Program-made: the position numbers and the translations under genes | In this document: positions 6,296 to 9,387 of the stretch, piece by piece | How the letters are laid out: each line of letters opens with the position of its first letter | Numbering within the stretch: position 1 is the first letter of the stretch | Source: an uncultured Clostridia bacterium | GTDB lineage: Bacteria; Bacillota; Clostridia; Oscillospirales; CAG-272 | DNA: 9,387 nucleotides | Reading direction: 5' to 3' | Assembly (NCBI GenBank): GCA_904501715.1 | Contig: CAJGCD010000060.1 | Span: forward strand, 1-9,387 | Notes under the pieces: generated by a model | Databases searched by the model: none | Told to the model about the DNA's origin: nothing | Seen by the model: the letters and a program-made list of their open reading frames with translations, nothing else

Positions 6296-6804
6296 AAAAT
6301 TTCAGAAGGCTTATATGTGTTATCCTTGCCGTAGCTTGCTGCTTTACTGCGTTGACGGTGCTTTCTTCCTGCAACGATACGGAGAATAACGAGCAGAATA
6401 AGAATGAAAGCATATTTTACGTTGTATATAACGGTGTTAAGATAGAGCTGGATAAGAAGGCTGACAGCGTACTTCAAAAGCTTGGAACTCCTAAGTACGA
6501 GGATAATCTCGGTGACTGCGGAGGAATAGGCGTCCAGATGAAATATACCTATGGAGATATTGCCGTCAATACCCTTAAGGAAGAGGACGGCGAGGTCATC
6601 CATAAGATATCCCTTATCTACGATACAGTGTCCACGCCCAAGGGAATATCTATCGGTTCAAGTGAACAGGACGTTCGTGACGCCTACGGTAAGCCCACCT
6701 CGGATGATAACGGTAAGCTTCTTTATAAAAAGAGCGACCTTGAGCTTGAATTTACAGTAAAGGACGGCAGCGTCAGCGCCGTAAATTACAGAAGAGTGAG
6801 ATAA
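6292..6804 (+). CDS. Small lipoprotein with two BamE/SmpA-like repeats
   Basis: A 170-aa protein with a lipoprotein signal: basic N-terminus, hydrophobic core and lipobox LSSC with Cys27 as the lipidation site. An Asn/Glu-rich linker (28-40) leads to two related units, roughly 48-110 and 117-167. Each has an Ile-rich strand, a short Asp-containing helix, then LGTP or YGKP (64-67, 132-135), and then strands with alternating hydrophobic residues. This arrangement resembles the BamE/SmpA or BLIP-type small alpha-beta fold, but I do not recognise a named family. The protein would sit on the outer face of the membrane. Its ATG overlaps the stop of the preceding SGNH gene by four bases (ATGA), so it is translationally coupled and most likely belongs to the acylation system, perhaps as a complex or substrate-binding accessory. 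It is the last gene before the terminator. Confidence 0.78.
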   Translation: MKNFRRLICVILAVACCFTALTVLSSCNDTENNEQNKNESIFYVVYNGVKIELDKKADSVLQKLGTPKYEDNLGDCGGIGVQMKYTYGDIAVNTLKEEDGEVIHKISLIYDTVSTPKGISIGSSEQDVRDAYGKPTSDDNGKLLYKKSDLELEFTVKDGSVSAVNYRRVR

Positions 6805-6824
6805 ATTTATATAGCAAACTCCTC

Positions 6825-6873
6825 AAAAGAGTGCCGATTTTTTGTTTTTTGACAAGATTCGGCACTCTTTTTT
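6825..6873 (+). terminator. Rho-independent terminator of the acyl-transfer operon
   Basis: A perfect 13-bp inverted repeat, AAAAGAGTGCCGA (6825-6837) and TCGGCACTCTTTT (6859-6871), is followed by a T run through 6873. It begins 20 bases after the lipoprotein stop. The 21-base T-rich loop is longer than usual but the stem is strong. The arms contain GAGTGC/GCACTC, the same core as the CIRCE operator downstream. Confidence 0.85.
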
Positions 6874-6956
6874 GATTAAAACATAAAAAAGCAGGCAAAA
6901 CGGGCAAAAAATTAGCACTGTTCATAAATAATTAACAAAAAACTTTGAAAAAGCCC

Positions 6957-6985
6957 TTGACAAAAAACAAGAAAAGTGGTAAATT
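6957..6985 (+). promoter_or_regulatory. Promoter of the hrcA-grpE-dnaK operon
   Basis: TTGACA (6957-6962) and TAAATT (6980-6985) are 17 bases apart. A TGG triplet (6977-6979) directly before the -10 box gives the extended -10 TGn, which compensates for the imperfect hexamer. Transcription would start around 6992, so the CIRCE operator at 6998 overlaps the first transcribed bases. Confidence 0.75.
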
Positions 6986-6997
6986 TTATACAGTGAT

Positions 6998-7024
6998 TTA
7001 GCACTTGGCGCAAAAGAGTGCTAA
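6998..7024 (+). promoter_or_regulatory. CIRCE operator (HrcA binding site)
   Basis: The arms TTAGCACTT (6998-7006) and GAGTGCTAA (7016-7024) flank a 9-base spacer. This is the CIRCE consensus TTAGCACTC-N9-GAGTGCTAA with one substitution at the ninth base of the left arm. HrcA, encoded immediately downstream, binds here to repress the operon until heat stress inactivates it. Confidence 0.95.
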
Positions 7025-7054
7025 AACGCAAAAAACAGGAAGAGAGGAACACGA

Positions 7055-8131
7055 GTGAGTAACCACGAGCTGAGCGAAAGAAAAAAGCTTATATTAAAGG
7101 CGATAGTGGAAGCGCATATAGAGGGCGGAGAACCTGTGGGTTCAAAGTATATAATGCAGAACAATCTTCTCGCCTGCTCCTCGGCTACCATAAGAAACGA
7201 AATGGCAGAGCTGGAGCAGATGGGATATCTGGTACAGCCTCACACTTCGGCGGGAAGAGTGCCAAGTGAAGCGGGATATAGATTTTACGTTGATGCCCTT
7301 GTGGAGCATTACGCAAAGACCACGCGCGAGGTAGTGCAGATAAATCAGTTGCTCAGAGCAAAAATGGATGAGCTCGACCAGATATTGGATACTGCCTCAA
7401 GGCTGGCTTCGACTATGACCAATTATACGGGAATAGCTATAAAGCCCCGTTCAAACTCGGTGACTATGACTAAGTTTGAGGTCATTCCCATGGATGAAAA
7501 TAATTTTGCCATGGTAATGATAACCTCGGGCGGAGCTGTCAAAACTAAAAAGGTAAAGACGCTTCAGCCTATTCCCGACGGCGCGCTGAAAACTCTGGCA
7601 GAGATATTCAATTCCGAGCTTTGTGGATTGGGAGCGGATATGATAACTCTCCCCATAATAATGAGGATAGAGAGCGAGATGCGGGAGGGCGCGTTCCTTG
7701 TAAATCCCGCGGTGAAATGCGTGTACGAGGTAATGAACGAGATAGACGGCGGAGAGATGAAGCTTTCGGGACTCAACCATCTGCTGAAATATCCCGAGTA
7801 TGCGGATACCGACCAGCTCGGTGAGCTTCTCGGCACACTTGAGAGTCAGGAGGAGATACTCGATCTGGTGTCGGCGACACAAAGCGACGATATCAACGTG
7901 CTTATCGGCTCCGAAAGCTCGGTAAAGGTAATGAACAATTCTTCGCTTGTGTTCAAGCCTATCAAGAAGGACGGCAGAACTGTCGGATATGTTGGTGTGC
8001 TCGGACCGAGACGAATGAATTACAAGCAGGTGCTTGAAGCCCTTGGAGACATCGGCGGAAGCATCGCTTGGATGATAGACGAGGATCGCCGCTTGGGCGA
8101 CGGAAATAAAAAGGAGGAGGATGACCGATAG
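7055..8131 (+). CDS. hrcA: Heat-inducible transcription repressor HrcA
   Basis: A 358-aa protein near the family's usual length of about 340-350. The N-terminal winged helix (about 5-80) carries the HrcA signatures GEPVGSKYI (25-33), SSATIRNEMAELEQMGYL (42-59) and HTSAGRVPSEAGYRFYVD (63-80). The remainder is the GAF-like dimerisation/effector region, ending with a VGYVGVLGPRRMNY motif before the C-terminus. It represses heat-shock genes by binding CIRCE, and GroEL is the usual partner that keeps it active. The start is GTG at 7055 with GAGAGG (7042-7047) seven bases upstream, giving MSNHELSERK, a normal HrcA beginning. It is first in the hrcA-grpE-dnaK operon and so autoregulated through the CIRCE at 6998. 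Confidence 0.97.
   Translation: MSNHELSERKKLILKAIVEAHIEGGEPVGSKYIMQNNLLACSSATIRNEMAELEQMGYLVQPHTSAGRVPSEAGYRFYVDALVEHYAKTTREVVQINQLLRAKMDELDQILDTASRLASTMTNYTGIAIKPRSNSVTMTKFEVIPMDENNFAMVMITSGGAVKTKKVKTLQPIPDGALKTLAEIFNSELCGLGADMITLPIIMRIESEMREGAFLVNPAVKCVYEVMNEIDGGEMKLSGLNHLLKYPEYADTDQLGELLGTLESQEEILDLVSATQSDDINVLIGSESSVKVMNNSSLVFKPIKKDGRTVGYVGVLGPRRMNYKQVLEALGDIGGSIAWMIDEDRRLGDGNKKEEDDR
8111..8120 (+). promoter_or_regulatory. Purine-rich ribosome binding site for grpE, unusually far from the start
   Basis: AAGGAGGAGG at 8111-8120 lies within the last codons of hrcA. Its end is 13 bases from the grpE ATG at 8134, longer than the common 5-10. An ATG directly after it (8121) opens a different frame and does not give GrpE. 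Confidence 0.5.
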
Positions 8132-8133
8132 AT

Positions 8134-8742
8134 ATGGAAGAAAACAAGAACCCATGCACCGAGGAGTGCGAGAGCACTGCCGAGCAGGTAGTTAATGAAG
8201 CAGAAGTGGAAAGCACCGAAGCTGAAGAAAACGAGACAGTAAAAGAAGCGGATGAAAAATGTTCTTCAAAAGACAAGAAAAAAATAAAGAAGGCAGAGGC
8301 AGAAATAGAAAAGCTTAACGCCGAGCTTGCCGAGGAGAAGGATAAATACATGAGACTTTACGCGGAATATGATAACTTCCGCAAAAGAAGCGCCAAGGAA
8401 AGGGAGGGCGTGTTTGCCGACGCGTATTGCGACGCGCTGACGCAGATATTGCCGATACTCGATAACCTTGAGCGTGCCGCGCAATTCAGCCCCGAGGATG
8501 CCGAATCTCCTATGGCAAAGGGACTTGAGCTTACACTCAAAAGCTTTATAGAAACAATGAACAAGATGGGAGTTTACGAAATAGAAGCTCTCGGAAAAGA
8601 ATTTGATCCCAATCTTCACAATGCGGTAATGCACGTTGATTACGAGACCGTAGGTGAAAATCAGGTGGTCGAGGTATTTATGAAGGGGTATGCGAAAGGA
8701 GATAAAGTCCTTCGCTATTCCATGGTAAAGGTAGCAAACTAA
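8134..8742 (+). CDS. grpE: Nucleotide exchange factor GrpE
   Basis: A 202-aa cytoplasmic co-chaperone that releases ADP from DnaK. Residues 1-50 are acidic and low in complexity, as in many GrpE proteins. About 50-95 is the long dimer helix with heptad character, ending in YAEYDNFRKRSAKERE (76-91), a strong family signature. The C-terminal beta domain (about 145-202) carries EALGKEFDPNLHNAVMHVD (151-169) and VVEVFMKGYAKGDKVLRYSM (178-197), which contact DnaK. It begins two bases after the hrcA stop and is followed by dnaK after 33 bases, the standard Firmicutes order. Confidence 0.97.
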   Translation: MEENKNPCTEECESTAEQVVNEAEVESTEAEENETVKEADEKCSSKDKKKIKKAEAEIEKLNAELAEEKDKYMRLYAEYDNFRKRSAKEREGVFADAYCDALTQILPILDNLERAAQFSPEDAESPMAKGLELTLKSFIETMNKMGVYEIEALGKEFDPNLHNAVMHVDYETVGENQVVEVFMKGYAKGDKVLRYSMVKVAN

Positions 8743-8760
8743 AAAATAAAAATAAACCCA

Positions 8761-8766
8761 AGGAGG
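8761..8766 (+). promoter_or_regulatory. Strong ribosome binding site of dnaK
   Basis: AGGAGG at 8761-8766, nine bases before the ATG at 8776, is a full Shine-Dalgarno match in the 33-base grpE-dnaK gap. It fits the high expression expected of DnaK. Confidence 0.8.
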
Positions 8767-8775
8767 AAATTTATT

Positions 8776-9387
8776 ATGGGAAAAATTATAGGCATAGATT
8801 TAGGTACAACAAACTCTTGTGTAGCAGTATTTGAGGGCGGAGAGCCCATCGTTATCCCCAACCCCGAAGGAGCGAGAACTACTCCTTCCGTGCTTGCGTT
8901 CTCCAAGACAGGCGAGAGAATGGTAGGTCAGGTGGCTAAGCGTCAGGCTATTACAAACCCCGACAGAACGGTTATCAGTATAAAGCGTGAAATGGGTACG
9001 TCCTTCAAGACGACTATTGACGGCAAGGCATACACTCCTCAGGAGATATCCGCGATGATACTCCAGAAGCTTAAGGCTGACGCTGAGGCATATCTTGGAA
9101 CAAGCGTATCGCAGGCTGTTATTACCGTTCCCGCATATTTCTCCGACGCGCAAAGACAGGCGACCAAGGACGCGGGAAAGATTGCAGGTCTTGAGGTTCT
9201 TCGTATAATCAACGAGCCTACGGCAGCCGCTCTCGCTTATGGAATTGATAAGGAAAACGACCAGAAGATAATGGTATTTGACCTTGGCGGCGGTACCTTC
9301 GACGTATCTCTCCTTGAAATATCCGACGGAGTATTCGAGGTTCTCGCAACCGCGGGTAACAACCGTCTTGGCGGTGACGACTTTGAC
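8776..9387 (+). CDS. dnaK: Chaperone DnaK (Hsp70), N-terminal 204 codons; continues past window end
   Basis: The visible 204 residues are the first part of the Hsp70 ATPase domain. GIDLGTTNS (6-14) is the phosphate-1 loop, SIKRE (68-72) contains the catalytic Lys70, and ITVPAYFSDAQRQATKDAG (116-134), INEPTAAALAYG (145-156) and VFDLGGGTFDVSLL (167-180) are standard signatures. After KREMGTSF the protein goes directly to TIDGKAYTPQEIS, without the roughly 23-residue insert present in Gram-negative DnaK, which agrees with a Gram-positive source. DnaK folds and refolds proteins using ATP with GrpE and DnaJ; dnaJ would be expected just beyond the window. Transcription comes from the CIRCE-controlled promoter upstream of hrcA. 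No stop is reached before 9387. Confidence 0.97.
   Translation, partial: MGKIIGIDLGTTNSCVAVFEGGEPIVIPNPEGARTTPSVLAFSKTGERMVGQVAKRQAITNPDRTVISIKREMGTSFKTTIDGKAYTPQEISAMILQKLKADAEAYLGTSVSQAVITVPAYFSDAQRQATKDAGKIAGLEVLRIINEPTAAALAYGIDKENDQKIMVFDLGGGTFDVSLLEISDGVFEVLATAGNNRLGGDDFD

Noticed and set aside
7451..8155. Minus-strand open frame of 234 codons
   Set aside because: It is a shadow of hrcA, a confidently identified gene.
8800..9153. Minus-strand open frame of 117 codons
   Set aside because: It lies opposite the highly conserved dnaK ATPase region.
1..9387. CRISPR arrays, insertion sequences, tRNA or rRNA genes, attachment sites
   Set aside because: No regularly spaced repeats, transposase-like proteins, terminal inverted repeats or structured RNA signatures were seen; nearly all DNA is accounted for by protein genes and short regulatory gaps.

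Overview
The window looks like a low-to-mid GC, Gram-positive Clostridia-type chromosome (Oscillospiraceae/Lachnospiraceae-like). The basis is AAGGAG-type ribosome binding sites, sigma-A style promoters, the Firmicutes gene order hrcA-grpE-dnaK behind a CIRCE operator, and a DnaK N-terminus that lacks the roughly 23-residue insert seen in Gram-negative DnaK. The genus cannot be fixed from the sequence alone.

Layout. (1) Bases 1-730, minus strand: 5' part of a glycerol-3-phosphate dehydrogenase-family gene, cut by the window edge, with its own promoter. (2) Bases 731-960: divergent promoter region, with near-perfect or perfect consensus promoters firing in both directions. (3) Bases 961-6804, plus strand: a tightly packed six-gene operon. 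It encodes a membrane-anchored transglutaminase-like protein, a DltA-like adenylation enzyme, a 75-aa carrier protein, an MBOAT acyltransferase, a DltD/SGNH-like extracellular acyltransferase and a small lipoprotein, and it is followed by a hairpin terminator at 6825-6873. (4) Bases 6874-7054: heat-shock promoter and CIRCE element. (5) Bases 7055 to the end: hrcA, grpE and the first 204 codons of dnaK.

The central operon is the most interesting part. It has the logic of the Dlt teichoic-acid D-alanylation pathway: activate an amino acid as the adenylate, load it on the carrier Ser-phosphopantetheine, pass it across the membrane with the MBOAT protein, then transfer it to an envelope polymer with a DltD-like enzyme. 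It differs from textbook dltXABCD in several ways. The order is A-C-B-D. There is no separate dltX. The MBOAT protein itself ends in FIYTQF, which resembles the C-terminal acyl-shuttle hexapeptide of DltX. The DltD-like enzyme has Cys where SGNH enzymes have the Ser nucleophile. The adenylation enzyme appears to lack the Cys linked to D-Ala selectivity. A transglutaminase-like protein and a lipoprotein are co-transcribed. I infer a variant amino-acyl (or acyl) envelope-modification system whose cargo and acceptor are unknown.

The heat-shock cluster is conventional: HrcA should repress its own operon through CIRCE, and GrpE and DnaK are co-chaperone and chaperone. An additional CIRCE half-site and CIRCE-like arms in the upstream terminator are the only oddities there.
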